A DNA stretch of 64,000 nt, taken from positions 124,001 to 188,000 of the forward strand of contig NZ_JAQTHX010000002.1 in NCBI RefSeq assembly GCF_029433335.1, in the 5' to 3' direction. The notes beneath the pieces are model-generated. The model searched no databases, had not been told where the DNA came from, and was given only the letters and a program-made list of their open reading frames with translations. This DNA comes from Bifidobacterium sp. ESL0745 (GTDB lineage: Bacteria; Actinomycetota; Actinomycetes; Actinomycetales; Bifidobacteriaceae). Positions 45,664 through 55,532 of the stretch are shown here, piece by piece. Positions within the stretch are counted from its first letter, which is position 1; the number at the start of each line of letters is the position of its first letter. A program made the translations under genes and the position numbers.

Positions 45664-46986
45664 GTGTCCGTTGTGATTGCGTATGTCAAGACTTTCAGCA
45701 CCTCGTTCATTCTTGCGATGACGATTTGGCCGTTCCTTTCGGCCCTGCTGACCCTGCCGATTCTGGCGGGAATGTACCACCGCTACCACCGTCTGCGTTC
45801 CAGTGCGGTGCTTGCGGCGTACCTGTGCGTGCTTTATGCACTTGGCCTGGTCACCTTCACGCTCTATCCGATGCCTGACGATCCGGCGAAATACTGCCTG
45901 ACGCACACGCACCACCCCCAGCTTCATGTAATGCAATTTATGACGGACCTTGCCACAGGCGGCAAGGATGCAATGCTCCAGCTGCTGCTCAATGTCGTTT
46001 TCTTCATTCCTCTCGGCTTCGCGCTTTCGCGCTGGGCCCGCTGGAAGTTCTACGCGGTGATTCCTACTGGATTTCTGGTGTCATTGCTTATCGAGACCTC
46101 GCAGCTTACGGGCGTTTGGGGTATCTACCCCTGCGCTTACCGGCAGTTCGATGTCGATGACTTGCTGACCAATACGCTGGGGGCGATCATAGGCTGTTTT
46201 ATCGCATGGATATACGGCGCGCTGGTGCCGGTGCGCAAAATCGAGGACGCCAGCGAGGTCATCGAAAAGCCAGGGCTTGTGCATCGCGCCGTTGCGCTAA
46301 TGATCGATTTGGTGTTCATCGCCGTTCTTAACGGTTCGCTGACCTTGGGATCGATCTATCTGTTCCAAAAGTCCTCAAAGTATCTTTCCAACGGCACCTA
46401 TGTATTTCTTGGCCATACTTTCGGAACCGGCGTATCGGATGGGATGGCGCAGTTCTTCACCGTGGTTTCATTCGCCATTTTCGAGGTGCTGATACCCGTG
46501 ACGCATCGCGGGCAGACCCTCGGCGGCATGTTCACGCACATGAGCTGCGAGACCAAGGAGCGGCATGGCGGCGCTCGTGTGCTGTTTTACTTGGTGCGTT
46601 TGCTGGTACTCATGCTTTGCACCACGCTGTTCGCCCAGCCTACCCGTCAACTTGGCATCATCGTTCTGGTCGCGCTTGTCATTTTCTGGCTGTTCGCCCA
46701 TCAGATGCCCTACGACTTGATCCCGGGGCGTGATTGGGATGCCGGTTACTATGGCGATGGTGGTTCCGGGTATGGCGATGGCCGTGGCGAGCATGGCGAT
46801 GATGGTGACGGCTTTGGTGGTGCCAACGGTTCCAACGCCGGTGGTTATGGTAACGGTTACGGCGATGCTAATAATCCTGCAGGTTATGGCGATGATGCCA
46901 CCAAGGTATATCCGACATACGCGCCGCAAACCGGCAATCACGGTAACCATCGTGGCGGCGGCAGCTACATCAATTATCCCAGTTGA
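45664..46986 (+). CDS. VanZ-like and RDD-domain membrane protein
   Basis: Residues 1-190 form a VanZ-like domain with about four helices and the typical FFIPLGF...SLLIETSQL and RQFDVDDLLTNTLG motifs. Residues 205-345 form an RDD domain with three helices (LVHRAVALMIDLVFI and TLGGMFTHM). The last 95 residues are cytoplasmic and Gly/Asp/Tyr-rich with GYGDG-type repeats. VanZ relatives affect glycopeptide susceptibility and envelope lipids, but no specific function can be assigned. The first codon is GTG with a weak ribosome site; a second GTG three codons on is possible. Confidence 0.82.
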   Translation: MSVVIAYVKTFSTSFILAMTIWPFLSALLTLPILAGMYHRYHRLRSSAVLAAYLCVLYALGLVTFTLYPMPDDPAKYCLTHTHHPQLHVMQFMTDLATGGKDAMLQLLLNVVFFIPLGFALSRWARWKFYAVIPTGFLVSLLIETSQLTGVWGIYPCAYRQFDVDDLLTNTLGAIIGCFIAWIYGALVPVRKIEDASEVIEKPGLVHRAVALMIDLVFIAVLNGSLTLGSIYLFQKSSKYLSNGTYVFLGHTFGTGVSDGMAQFFTVVSFAIFEVLIPVTHRGQTLGGMFTHMSCETKERHGGARVLFYLVRLLVLMLCTTLFAQPTRQLGIIVLVALVIFWLFAHQMPYDLIPGRDWDAGYYGDGGSGYGDGRGEHGDDGDGFGGANGSNAGGYGNGYGDANNPAGYGDDATKVYPTYAPQTGNHGNHRGGGSYINYPS

Positions 46987-46999
46987 CATGAGGTACAGG

Positions 47000-47158
47000 A
47001 AAGCCCGTTGCTGGAATACCAAACGCCACCAGAAACGACTCGAGGGACTGACCCCGGCGGAATACCGGGACCAATCCCTCGCGGCCTGACCCCATGCCGT
47101 AATAAACAACGTCCAACAAAACGGGTGCAGTTCAGAACAACATTCAGCAACGGGCTTT
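47000..47158. terminator. Structured bidirectional terminator region
   Basis: Between the convergent VanZ-RDD and gdhA genes, a 14-base perfect inverted repeat (47000-47013 with 47145-47158) encloses an inner stem (GAGGGA/TCCCTC at 47042/47075, with CCCGG/CCGGG inside). The right arm is followed by TTTATTAT on the plus strand. It is probably a two-way terminator, possibly with a longer folded RNA. Confidence 0.55.
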
Positions 47159-47190
47159 TTATTATCAGGTCAGACTGATAAGTGACAAAC

Positions 47191-48537
47191 TCAGCAAACG
47201 CCTTGGGCGACCATGGCGTTGGCGACCTTGACGAAGCCGGCGGCGTTGGCGCCGAGCATCAGATCGCCCTCGTGGCCGTATTCCTTGGCGGCGGCCAGGG
47301 AGTTGGCGACGATGTTCTCCATGATGTCCTTGAGCTTGTTGTCGACTTCCTCGAAGGTCCAGGAAAGACGATACGAATTCTGGCTCATTTCGAGGCCGGA
47401 AACGGCGACACCGCCGGCGTTGGAAGCCTTGGCGGGTCCGTAGAGCAGACCGGCCTTCTGGTACGTCGAAATCGCTTCAGGAGTGGAAGGCATATTCGCG
47501 CCTTCGCAGACGACCTTGCAGCCGTTCTTCACGAGTGTGGCCGCGGATTCGCCGTCGACCTCGTTCTGGGTGGCGCAGGGCAGCGCGATGTCGCAAGGAA
47601 CCGTCCAGACGCCCTTGCTGCCTTCATGGTATTCGGCGCTCGGCACGCGCTCGGCGTATTCCTTGATGCGGCCGCGGTGGCCGAGCTTGATGTCCTTGAC
47701 CACGTCGAGCTTGATGCCGTTGGGGTCGTAGACATAGCCGTTGGAATCGGAGCAGGTGACGACCTTCGCGCCGAGTTCCTGCGCCTTTTCGATGGCGAAA
47801 ATGGCGACGTTGCCGGAGCCGGAGATGACGACGGTCTTGCCTTCGAACGAATCGTTTTTAAGCGTGCGTAGCGCAGCTTGCGTGTAGTAGCAGAGGCCGT
47901 AACCGGTGGCTTCGGTGCGGGCGAGCGAGCCACCGAACTCAAGGCCCTTGCCGGTCAAAACGCCGGAATACTCGTTGCGGATGCGCTTGTACTGGCCGAA
48001 CATGTAGCCGATCTCGCGCGCGCCCACGTTGATGTCGCCGGCGGGAACGTCAGTGAACTGGCCGATGTGGCGCTGCAGCTCGGTCATGAAGGCCTGACAG
48101 AAGCGCATGACTTCGCCGTCGCTGCGGCCGCGCGGGTCAAAGTCGGAACCGCCCTTGGCGCCGCCCATCGGCAGGCCGGTCAGGGAGTTTTTCAGGGTCT
48201 GCTCGAAGCCAAGGAACTTGATGACGGATTCGGTGACGGTGGGATGCAGGCGAAGGCCGCCCTTGTAAGGTCCGATGGCGGAGTTGAACTGGATGCGGTA
48301 GCCGCGGTTGACCTGCACCTTGCCCTCATCGTCGACCCAGGCGACGCGGAACTTGATGGCGCGCTCAGGCTCGACCAAGCGCTCAAGGATGCCGTTCTTC
48401 TCGTATTCCGGATGTTTTTCGACAACCGGCTCCAAAGTCTCAAAGACCTCGCGTACGGCCTGCAGGAACTCCGGCTGGTCGCCGTCGCGCTTTTCGACCT
48501 GCGCATAGACGCGCTTGACATAGTCATTGGTCAGCAT
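47191..48537 (-). CDS. gdhA: NADP-type glutamate dehydrogenase
   Basis: This 448-residue cytoplasmic enzyme interconverts 2-oxoglutarate plus ammonia and glutamate; hexameric enzymes of this length usually use NADPH and assimilate ammonia. The substrate region GGLRLHPTV, catalytic Lys in MGGAKGGSDFDPRG and the nucleotide-binding VISGSGNVAIFAIEKA are present. GGAG precedes the ATG. It is a single-gene unit, convergent with the gene before it and divergent from mscL. Codon use is strongly biased, suggesting high expression. Confidence 0.96.
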   Translation of the reverse strand: MLTNDYVKRVYAQVEKRDGDQPEFLQAVREVFETLEPVVEKHPEYEKNGILERLVEPERAIKFRVAWVDDEGKVQVNRGYRIQFNSAIGPYKGGLRLHPTVTESVIKFLGFEQTLKNSLTGLPMGGAKGGSDFDPRGRSDGEVMRFCQAFMTELQRHIGQFTDVPAGDINVGAREIGYMFGQYKRIRNEYSGVLTGKGLEFGGSLARTEATGYGLCYYTQAALRTLKNDSFEGKTVVISGSGNVAIFAIEKAQELGAKVVTCSDSNGYVYDPNGIKLDVVKDIKLGHRGRIKEYAERVPSAEYHEGSKGVWTVPCDIALPCATQNEVDGESAATLVKNGCKVVCEGANMPSTPEAISTYQKAGLLYGPAKASNAGGVAVSGLEMSQNSYRLSWTFEEVDNKLKDIMENIVANSLAAAKEYGHEGDLMLGANAAGFVKVANAMVAQGVC

Positions 48538-48906
48538 TGATACTCCATTGTTGAGTGAATATTGCGGTTTTTATTGTAAGAATCTGTACGGTTTGGTGAA
48601 AGGGCTGGTTCAAAAAAAGCGGATATTTTTTCGTGTCGTTAACGAAACGGAAACATAAATAATGGCGCATGATGGTAGCAGAACGACGTAGTATTTTTGT
48701 TCCAAGATAGCGAGTTTCAGCAATCGGTTCCGCAACATATGGAAAAGATCTCGGATTTCTCGAATATGTCGATACTGATAGAACGATCTCTAACGTAATG
48801 GCAAAGCGGGCACAAGGCCTTCACTGGGCGAAACAGGCCGCTTTGTGTATGGTGTTATGGCCTGAAACCGGTAAAATAGAAGTAATACGACACGAAGAGA
48901 GGCGCC
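48538..48906. other. gdhA-mscL divergent intergenic region
   Basis: This 369-base region should hold the promoters of both genes. A hairpin pairs 48802-48809 with 48838-48845 some 60 bases upstream of mscL and might be a leader structure. No gene is seen. Confidence 0.5.
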
Positions 48907-49365
48907 ATGTTCAAAGGGTTCAAGAAATTCATCTCGCGCGGCAACATGATCGACATGGCCGTCGGCGTGGTTATGGGCGCCGCAGTGACCTCCGTGGTCA
49001 ATTCACTGGTCAAAAACCTCATCAATCCTTTGGTGGCCGCGATTTTCGGCAAGCCTGACCTCGACAACGTCCTCAAATTCACTTTGAACCACAACGCCGT
49101 CATCTCCATCGGCGCGATCCTTGGGTCTTTGCTCAACTTCCTGCTGATCGCCATCGCCGTCTATTTCTGCATCCTCGTGCCAATCAACAAGTTCCGCGAC
49201 ATGTCCGAGAAGCTGTTCAAAAAGCAGGATGATGCGGACAAGGAAAAGGAAATCAGTACCGATCAGCAGACCGTCGACCTCTTGAAGGAGATTTCCGACG
49301 AGCTCAAGGACATCAAGGCAAACAATGCCGATGCTGACCCGATTGCGCCGAAAACAGAGTCGTAA
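48907..49365 (+). CDS. mscL: Large-conductance mechanosensitive channel MscL
   Basis: This 152-residue membrane channel opens under tension to release osmolytes during hypo-osmotic shock. The N-terminal MFKGFKKFISRGNMIDMAVGVVMGAA is the family signature covering the S1 helix and the first transmembrane segment. The second helix is near 75-100. The C-terminal part is charged and helical, as expected for the cytoplasmic bundle. AGAGAGG precedes the ATG. Length is normal. Confidence 0.95.
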   Translation: MFKGFKKFISRGNMIDMAVGVVMGAAVTSVVNSLVKNLINPLVAAIFGKPDLDNVLKFTLNHNAVISIGAILGSLLNFLLIAIAVYFCILVPINKFRDMSEKLFKKQDDADKEKEISTDQQTVDLLKEISDELKDIKANNADADPIAPKTES

Positions 49366-49486
49366 TTTGATTTTTTGCAATACAATGATCTTCAATAATA
49401 AGGAATGGCTTGGCAGGGATGCCTACTATGCTTGCGTTAAACAAGCGCAGCGCGATTATCGAGTAAGGGAACGGTAAAATTCAGAT

Positions 49487-50494
49487 ATGTTTGATCGCAA
49501 CGATTCGTTGAGGGGCGAAGACCGCAATAATGTGCGTTTCGCGCGTCAAGGTGCAAACCCGTTGCGTTCCGCCGCTCAGAATCCCGCCAGCCGCAATCTT
49601 CCCAATTATTCCCCTGCCGATGCGAATCATAACAACGGCAACGAAACCCGGCTTGCAGGCGGTGCGCAGGTTCACGACCTTCCCGAGCATGGCAAGGTCG
49701 TCGCCCGTTCTGCGCAATTCCCTGAAGTCAGTTTCACACACATGACGTTGTCGGCCACCGTGATGAATTGGAAGCGGGACCAGCCGACGGTGGCGATGGC
49801 CACGATGGTCTTCCTGCTGCATGGTCATGTCGAAATCAGTACAGCCAACAACAAGATCCTCAAGCGTCGTCCGGGCGTCTTCCTGATCCCCCCTGATACC
49901 GGCGACGTCGTTTTCAAAACCAGCGCGCCCACCAACGAACTGATCGGGGTAAGTCTTTCCTCACGTCTGTTCGCCACGATTCTGCCGGATTACAAGACCT
50001 ATTCGATGATGGGGCAGAATTCGAAACTTGATGTCGTCTCGCTGCAGCCACTGCTCGCTTTTGTGGTGAGCGCCTGCAACTTGAACAACCAGCATGTGCA
50101 GATGGTCAATACGCTGGAAACCGTGGCCAACGACGTCGCGCGCTCGCTTCTGATCGCCTGCTTCGGGCAGGGCATGAGCGTGATGCCGTTGATCGAGCGC
50201 GTACGCAAATATGTCGCTGAAAACTACACCGATTCCGCATTGAGCGTCACCAAAACCGCCGAACATGAGAACGTTTCCGTGCGCACCGTTCAGCTGGCGC
50301 TGCAGGAGGCGGACACCAATTTCACTGCGCTCGTACGCCGTGCCCGCACCGAAGCTGCCCTTGAATTGCGCAAGAGCCAGCCCTCACTCACCTTGGTGGA
50401 GATCGGCGATCGCTGCGGCTTCGGCTCGGTTTCGTCGTTGCGCCGCGCTTTGAAGATCCATGAGGAAATGGAAGACGACGGCGACGAAGAGTAG
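49487..50494 (+). CDS. AraC-family transcriptional regulator
   Basis: The 335-residue protein has a poorly conserved N-terminal sensor region (about 80-170, beta-rich) and a C-terminal AraC-type DNA-binding domain (about 235-330) with two helix-turn-helices (ALSVTKTAEHENVSVRTVQLALQ and LTLVEIGDRCGFGSVSSLRRALK). The ligand is unknown. It lies just before the giant surface-protein genes on the same strand and might regulate them; this is inference from position only. Confidence 0.88.
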   Translation: MFDRNDSLRGEDRNNVRFARQGANPLRSAAQNPASRNLPNYSPADANHNNGNETRLAGGAQVHDLPEHGKVVARSAQFPEVSFTHMTLSATVMNWKRDQPTVAMATMVFLLHGHVEISTANNKILKRRPGVFLIPPDTGDVVFKTSAPTNELIGVSLSSRLFATILPDYKTYSMMGQNSKLDVVSLQPLLAFVVSACNLNNQHVQMVNTLETVANDVARSLLIACFGQGMSVMPLIERVRKYVAENYTDSALSVTKTAEHENVSVRTVQLALQEADTNFTALVRRARTEAALELRKSQPSLTLVEIGDRCGFGSVSSLRRALKIHEEMEDDGDEE

Positions 50495-50811
50495 TCGTTG
50501 ACATTTGAGCGGCATGTTGCCTATTGATTTTTTCTAATTGCTTATGTTATTTTGTGTTGGTCTGTCATTGCTGACGGCGTGTCGTTTCAAAATGTTATTT
50601 AGTTCATAATCTCGAACTGTCTATTGTATTGCGCAATGCGTTGTGTAGAAGCATTTCGTTATACATTTAATGTATATATGACTTCACTGAACGCATAATA
50701 TTCGTTTTCTATAATACTGAGAAATTTCTTGTGACAAGGTTAAAAGTAGCTGAAAATACTGGAAACAGCGTACTTCTCATGAAGTTCCTAAAAGCAACGG
50801 GAGACGAAGAA
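50495..50811. other. Promoter region of the first giant adhesin
   Basis: This 317-base AT-rich region is the likely promoter and leader of the surface-protein gene. The in-frame ATG/GTG codons in its 3' part are not used as starts in the preferred reading. No other feature was recognised. Confidence 0.45.
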
Positions 50812-53800
50812 GTGTCTAATCATTGTACTTCTCATAATATATACAATAAATTATTCATTAAAATTGCCGCTATTGTCGCTACGATAGCCATGCTTTTGAC
50901 TGGATTCGTGGCATTTACGAACCATGCCAACGCGCTTTCCGCGACTGGCGGCAACGGACGTATGGGCACGGCCATCAACTGGGTGGAATGGGGGGTGAAA
51001 GACGCCGTCATCTCCGGCTCGAAGGTCACCTGGACCAAGCCCGTTCAGGCAGGCCCCAGCAAGTGGATGTCGACCAGATGTTCGCTTGAGCCGACCGCCG
51101 GCGCCTCCGACGCGCTTTCGCCGTCCAAAACGGTGTCGGTCTACAGGCCGGGTAGCTACGGCGGTGATGGTTTGGGGCAGATGTACTTCAACGGCGGTCC
51201 CGGTTACGGCAACACCATGGACATCGGCCTGGCCACTACCCGCGACGCCGAAAAGGTGACATTTGACTTCAGCTGCTCCGCCTATTTGATTGATTCTTCC
51301 ACCGACCCGGGCAGCAATCTTAACGATTCCACCGATACCAGCGGCAGCGATTTCCTCAACATCCCGCTGCAAGGTCTGGTCTTCGCCGATGCCGAATCCA
51401 ACAACTGGACGTATTACCAAAGCGAATACATCAAGGCCACCCCGCAGAACGGCACCGATCCCAAGTGGCGTCTGCTCGACAGCTATCGCACCCCCGGCTG
51501 CACCACCAACTCCGTGGCCGAACTCAAGGGCAGTACGATGCGTTTCCGCTCCGACGGCGGCCAGTGCTCCAACTCCGGCGGCACCGGCCCGTCCTCGTCG
51601 ATGTTCCTGCAAGGTTCCACCAGCGCGACGGTGACGCTCAAGGGCGGCGGCAAGACGGCCGTGGCCTTGGGCAGCATCGTCTCCTCCGATTTCGGCGACG
51701 CACCGGAAAGTTTCGGCGTGGCCGGCTCGATGTTCCAGCCCACTTGGCAGGGTGGCGAACTTGGCAATGGCGACATTCCCAGCACCGATTACACCACCCA
51801 CGATTCGAACGATCCCGACACCAGCATGGTCGGTGGCAAGGTTTTCAACCTTTCCGCAGCCAAAGACGGGGCGGGTAGCAATCCAAGCCTGCTTGCCGAC
51901 ACCGCCGCACCGACTCCAAGATTGGGTGCCCATGAGGATGGCGAGACGGCGCCGCACTTCGATGCCGACGCCGATTGGGATGACCTCAATGGCGATTCTG
52001 CCTTCGCCTCGGCCCCTGGCGACGTGGTCAACGACGAGGACGGCCTCGATATCCCGAGCTCCACTCACGCCATCGACGTGATGCCCGCCGCAGACGGCAC
52101 ATTCACCCAGAAAGTGCGCTGTGCTGGCACCGGTGACGTGCGCGGTTGGATCGATTGGAACCATGACGGCACGTTTGAGGCAGCTCAGGCGACCGCAGCA
52201 GCCGAAAGGGAGGCCGAGGCCAGCGATCAGGTGGCCTGTACCGCCGATTCCGGTTCGTCCACCGGCTACTCGGCGACATTGCACTGGTATCTGCCCGGCG
52301 ACGCCAAGCGCCAGATTTCGGCCGATGGTCATCCCTCCTATATGCGCCTTCGTATTACGAATCAGAAGGCTCCGGGTTCCAACAACATCATGGATATGCA
52401 ACCGACCGGCATGACCAGCGGTTCCGGCGAAGTCGAGGACTATAAAGCCGATGTGCACATCCCTACGTTGGGCGTTCGCGTCAAGATCGCCGGCGACCGC
52501 AAGAGTGCGGACGACCAGCTGCGTATGGCCATCAATGTGGGCAACAGCAGCAGCGGCGGCCGGGAAATCAGCAACGCGGCCACTTCGGGCAATATCAGCG
52601 GTTTGCAGCCGGTGAGCATCGCGCCTCGCAGTGTGCACCCGAGCTATGACTATACTGTCACCGCGCCGGTCAGTTACGGCTCCGGCAGTGGTCCTTCGTA
52701 TTACGATAAGACAGCAAAATGTGTCGATCTGGCCCATGGCAACGCTGACGTTCCGATAGATTCCAGCGGAAACGTGACCATGCCAAGCGGTTTCGACACG
52801 AACGTGCAATGTACGTATCTTTTGACACGTCTCAGTGACCCGTCGCTGACGTTGACCACGGTCGTGCAAAACAGCCATGGCGGCACGAAGACCCCCGATG
52901 ATTTCGGTTTCGGCGTGGTCGGCGACCTCATGCCGGGTACGACCAACAATTTCCAAAGCACCGATGGTACTGGCAGCGTTTCCCATTCGTTGGGCAATGA
53001 TAACTACCAGGTCACACCTTCCGGGCTTCCCGCGGGTTACGAGCAGGTCGGCGATATCGTCTATACCGATGATTCCAATGGCAATACGATAACCCCTGAT
53101 TCCTCCGGGAAAATCACCCTCGCCCCCGGTCAGCACGTCACCGGCAAGCGCATCGTGCGCGATATGCCTGGCAAGCTGACACTCAAGACGGAGGTCGACA
53201 ACACCAACGGCGGCACCGCCACCCCCAACGATTTCCACTTCGGCGTGACGCCGGACGGCGGCAACGAGACCGATACGGTCATCTACAACCAGGGCGACCA
53301 GAAAGAGGTCTCCGCGACCAAGTACACGGTCGCCGGCTCCGCACTTCCCAACTACGTCCAAATAGGCGACATCACGTATACCGACGACGTCACCCATCTG
53401 CCGCTGACGCCTGTCGCCGCGCAGATCGCCATCGCCAACGGCCAGTCCGTCACCGGTGTACGCAAGGTGGCCAGCACGCCCGCGAGCCTGACCATCAAGA
53501 CCGTGGTTCGCGGCGGCAGCGCGGTTCCTGCTGACTTCCCCGTGACGGCCACCCCGACCGGCGGCTCTGCGGTTTCCATGCCCGACAGCGTTTCCCACGA
53601 CTTCCCTGGCAACCATTACGCGGTCGCCACCGATCTGAGCGCACGGCCCGGTTACTCGATTTCGAGCCCTCTGAGCTGCGTGCTGAATGATTCGGTGCAG
53701 CTGCCTTTGGTCAGTGGCAAGGTGCCGCTTAACTACGGCCAGAATGTCGTCTGCACTCAGGAACTGACGCCGGGCCAGGCCCACCTGACTCTCTCGACGG

Positions 53801-54990
53801 TGGTGCAGGGCGACGGCACCGCCACCCCGAACGACTTCGACTTCACCGTCACTCCGGCCGGCGGTAGCGGTCAGAACTATAAGGAAGGCATCTCGCAGGA
53901 CGCGCCCACCGGTAACTTCACCGTGGTCGGCAGCAGCAAGCCCGATTACGAGCAGGTCGGCGACATCGTTTACCACAAGGACAGCGACCCCAGCGTTACG
54001 CTGACCTTGGCCCAGGCACAAGCGGCGATTGCCAACGGCGAGAGCGTCTCCGGGGTGCGTACCGTCAAAAGCCACCAGCCCGTTCTGACCGTCAAACTCG
54101 TGCGCAACTACCGTTACGGCGGCACCGCGGCGGGCGATGGTTCGAAGATCAGCCTGGTCCCGCAAACCGGCTCCGCACAGGACGTCACGCTTGACGCGGC
54201 CAAGCATGTCGCTTCCGGCACGTACTCAATCAAGCAGCTTCTGAACGCGGGCTACAAGCAGACCGACATTGCGGTCAAACTTGACGACGGCACGCCGGTC
54301 ACGGTCGCCGCCGACGGCACGTTCACCGTCCCGCAAGACAAGAACGTCATCGTTACCGTGATGAACGAGGACGAGCCGGGAACGGTGGAATGGTCGCGCT
54401 TCGACGAGGACGGCAAGACGCTGCTGCCGGGCTCGACCTGGCACCTGAGCGGCCCGAACAACGCCAGCATCGACGTCACCGATTGCACGGCTGCGGTCTG
54501 CACCGGCGTCGACCAGGATCCGACACCCGGCAAGTTCAAGGTGCCGAACCTTCCGTGGGGGCAATGGACGATCACCGAGGTCACTCCTCCGGCCGGCCAC
54601 GAGCTCACCAAGCCCGCGAAGCTGCCGCTGAACCCGACCGACGGGCTGCTGCAGCACGCCGAGTTCCAGGACGGCAAGAAGCCGGTGGTGGTACCTCCAC
54701 AGGAAGGTCAGCAGCCTTCTGAGCCTCAGCCGGCACCCGAGTCGCCGAAGCCGCAGCTTCCGGCTCAACCACAGTTGCAGCCTCAGCCAGCCTCGCAGGT
54801 CCAGGCACAGCCCCAGCTGCCTCAGGCGCAACCGCAAGCTGCGTCCCAGCCCGCCGCCGCGCCGAAGCTTACGTCGACCGGGTCCGCGGTAACCGGTATC
54901 GCCGCATTCGCTCTGGCGCTGTTGCTGCTGGCACTCGGCATCATGTCGGTCGCCACCTCACGGAAGGCACGCCATGTGCGTCATCAGTGA
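50812..54990 (+). CDS. Giant wall-anchored surface protein 1 (CshA-NR2/GEVED/repeat, LTSTG)
   Basis: I place the start at GTG 50812, eight bases after GGGAG, because the third paralogue begins with the same GTG-TCN context; an upstream frame adds 27 residues. The 1392-residue protein has a signal peptide ending NHANA near 45. A CshA-type fibril NR2-like domain (about 45-300, LQGLVFADAESNNW) follows, then a GEVED domain ending GSGEVEDYKADV near 540, and about four DUF5979-like repeats (660-1080). A SpaA/Cna-B-like domain lies near 1180-1275, then a Pro/Gln-rich wall segment, LTSTG at 1353, a helix and RKARHVRHQ. It is probably an adhesin. The sorting signal is non-standard. Confidence 0.88.
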   Translation: MSNHCTSHNIYNKLFIKIAAIVATIAMLLTGFVAFTNHANALSATGGNGRMGTAINWVEWGVKDAVISGSKVTWTKPVQAGPSKWMSTRCSLEPTAGASDALSPSKTVSVYRPGSYGGDGLGQMYFNGGPGYGNTMDIGLATTRDAEKVTFDFSCSAYLIDSSTDPGSNLNDSTDTSGSDFLNIPLQGLVFADAESNNWTYYQSEYIKATPQNGTDPKWRLLDSYRTPGCTTNSVAELKGSTMRFRSDGGQCSNSGGTGPSSSMFLQGSTSATVTLKGGGKTAVALGSIVSSDFGDAPESFGVAGSMFQPTWQGGELGNGDIPSTDYTTHDSNDPDTSMVGGKVFNLSAAKDGAGSNPSLLADTAAPTPRLGAHEDGETAPHFDADADWDDLNGDSAFASAPGDVVNDEDGLDIPSSTHAIDVMPAADGTFTQKVRCAGTGDVRGWIDWNHDGTFEAAQATAAAEREAEASDQVACTADSGSSTGYSATLHWYLPGDAKRQISADGHPSYMRLRITNQKAPGSNNIMDMQPTGMTSGSGEVEDYKADVHIPTLGVRVKIAGDRKSADDQLRMAINVGNSSSGGREISNAATSGNISGLQPVSIAPRSVHPSYDYTVTAPVSYGSGSGPSYYDKTAKCVDLAHGNADVPIDSSGNVTMPSGFDTNVQCTYLLTRLSDPSLTLTTVVQNSHGGTKTPDDFGFGVVGDLMPGTTNNFQSTDGTGSVSHSLGNDNYQVTPSGLPAGYEQVGDIVYTDDSNGNTITPDSSGKITLAPGQHVTGKRIVRDMPGKLTLKTEVDNTNGGTATPNDFHFGVTPDGGNETDTVIYNQGDQKEVSATKYTVAGSALPNYVQIGDITYTDDVTHLPLTPVAAQIAIANGQSVTGVRKVASTPASLTIKTVVRGGSAVPADFPVTATPTGGSAVSMPDSVSHDFPGNHYAVATDLSARPGYSISSPLSCVLNDSVQLPLVSGKVPLNYGQNVVCTQELTPGQAHLTLSTVVQGDGTATPNDFDFTVTPAGGSGQNYKEGISQDAPTGNFTVVGSSKPDYEQVGDIVYHKDSDPSVTLTLAQAQAAIANGESVSGVRTVKSHQPVLTVKLVRNYRYGGTAAGDGSKISLVPQTGSAQDVTLDAAKHVASGTYSIKQLLNAGYKQTDIAVKLDDGTPVTVAADGTFTVPQDKNVIVTVMNEDEPGTVEWSRFDEDGKTLLPGSTWHLSGPNNASIDVTDCTAAVCTGVDQDPTPGKFKVPNLPWGQWTITEVTPPAGHELTKPAKLPLNPTDGLLQHAEFQDGKKPVVVPPQEGQQPSEPQPAPESPKPQLPAQPQLQPQPASQVQAQPQLPQAQPQAASQPAAAPKLTSTGSAVTGIAAFALALLLLALGIMSVATSRKARHVRHQ

Positions 54991-55532
54991 TCGGTGATTG
55001 AGCGGAACATTTCCGCCACTTTACCGGCCGGCCCTTGATCTACTTCATGGTCCGGCCGGCTTTTTTGATTACAGCTTTAACCGAATTGCCGATAATGTTT
55101 TTTACTGCCGCTTTAAGGGCGTGGCCATGCCGCTGGTGCCGAAATCATTGAGGGGGAATAGCTGAGGTGCAGCGAAGAATGCTGGCAAGTAGCCGAAAAG
55201 CATAATAAAATTCGAAAACCGAGCTATATTTTAGTCTTTATTTTTATGTATGTCTAGTTTCGAATTTTTGTCGGCTCGTTGATAAATCCGATATATTTCG
55301 TTTGCTGGTATTAAAAGATATCGGCGAATTCCTTCATTTTTGCGAGTTTGTATCGCTTGACAGTGTTGTCTCAGCAGTTCGTATTGCGCATATGAAGTTT
55401 CATCATCTGCATAATTAATCGTTGATTGTTATTTTGTGGCATTATAAAGATATCGCATACGTGATTCAAAGGCGAGTTTTGGTACAGCGGTTACTCACTT
55501 TACGATATTCGTCTCTTTGAGAGGAGACAACG
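54991..55532. other. Intergenic region between giant adhesins 1 and 2
   Basis: This 542-base stretch starts with a strong terminator (55024-55066), then AT-rich DNA that should contain the promoter and leader of the second adhesin. No gene is visible. Confidence 0.6.
55024..55066 (+). terminator. Terminator after giant adhesin 1
   Basis: CCGGCCGG at 55024-55031 pairs with 55052-55059 and is followed by C and six Ts, a textbook rho-independent terminator 34 bases beyond the stop. Confidence 0.9.

Noticed and set aside
50851..54207. Very long open frame on the minus strand opposite giant adhesin 1 (1118 codons)
   Set aside because: It is a shadow created by the GC-rich codon bias of the adhesin gene; it has no ribosome site, no recognisable domain, and the plus-strand protein has clear signal peptide, domains and anchor.
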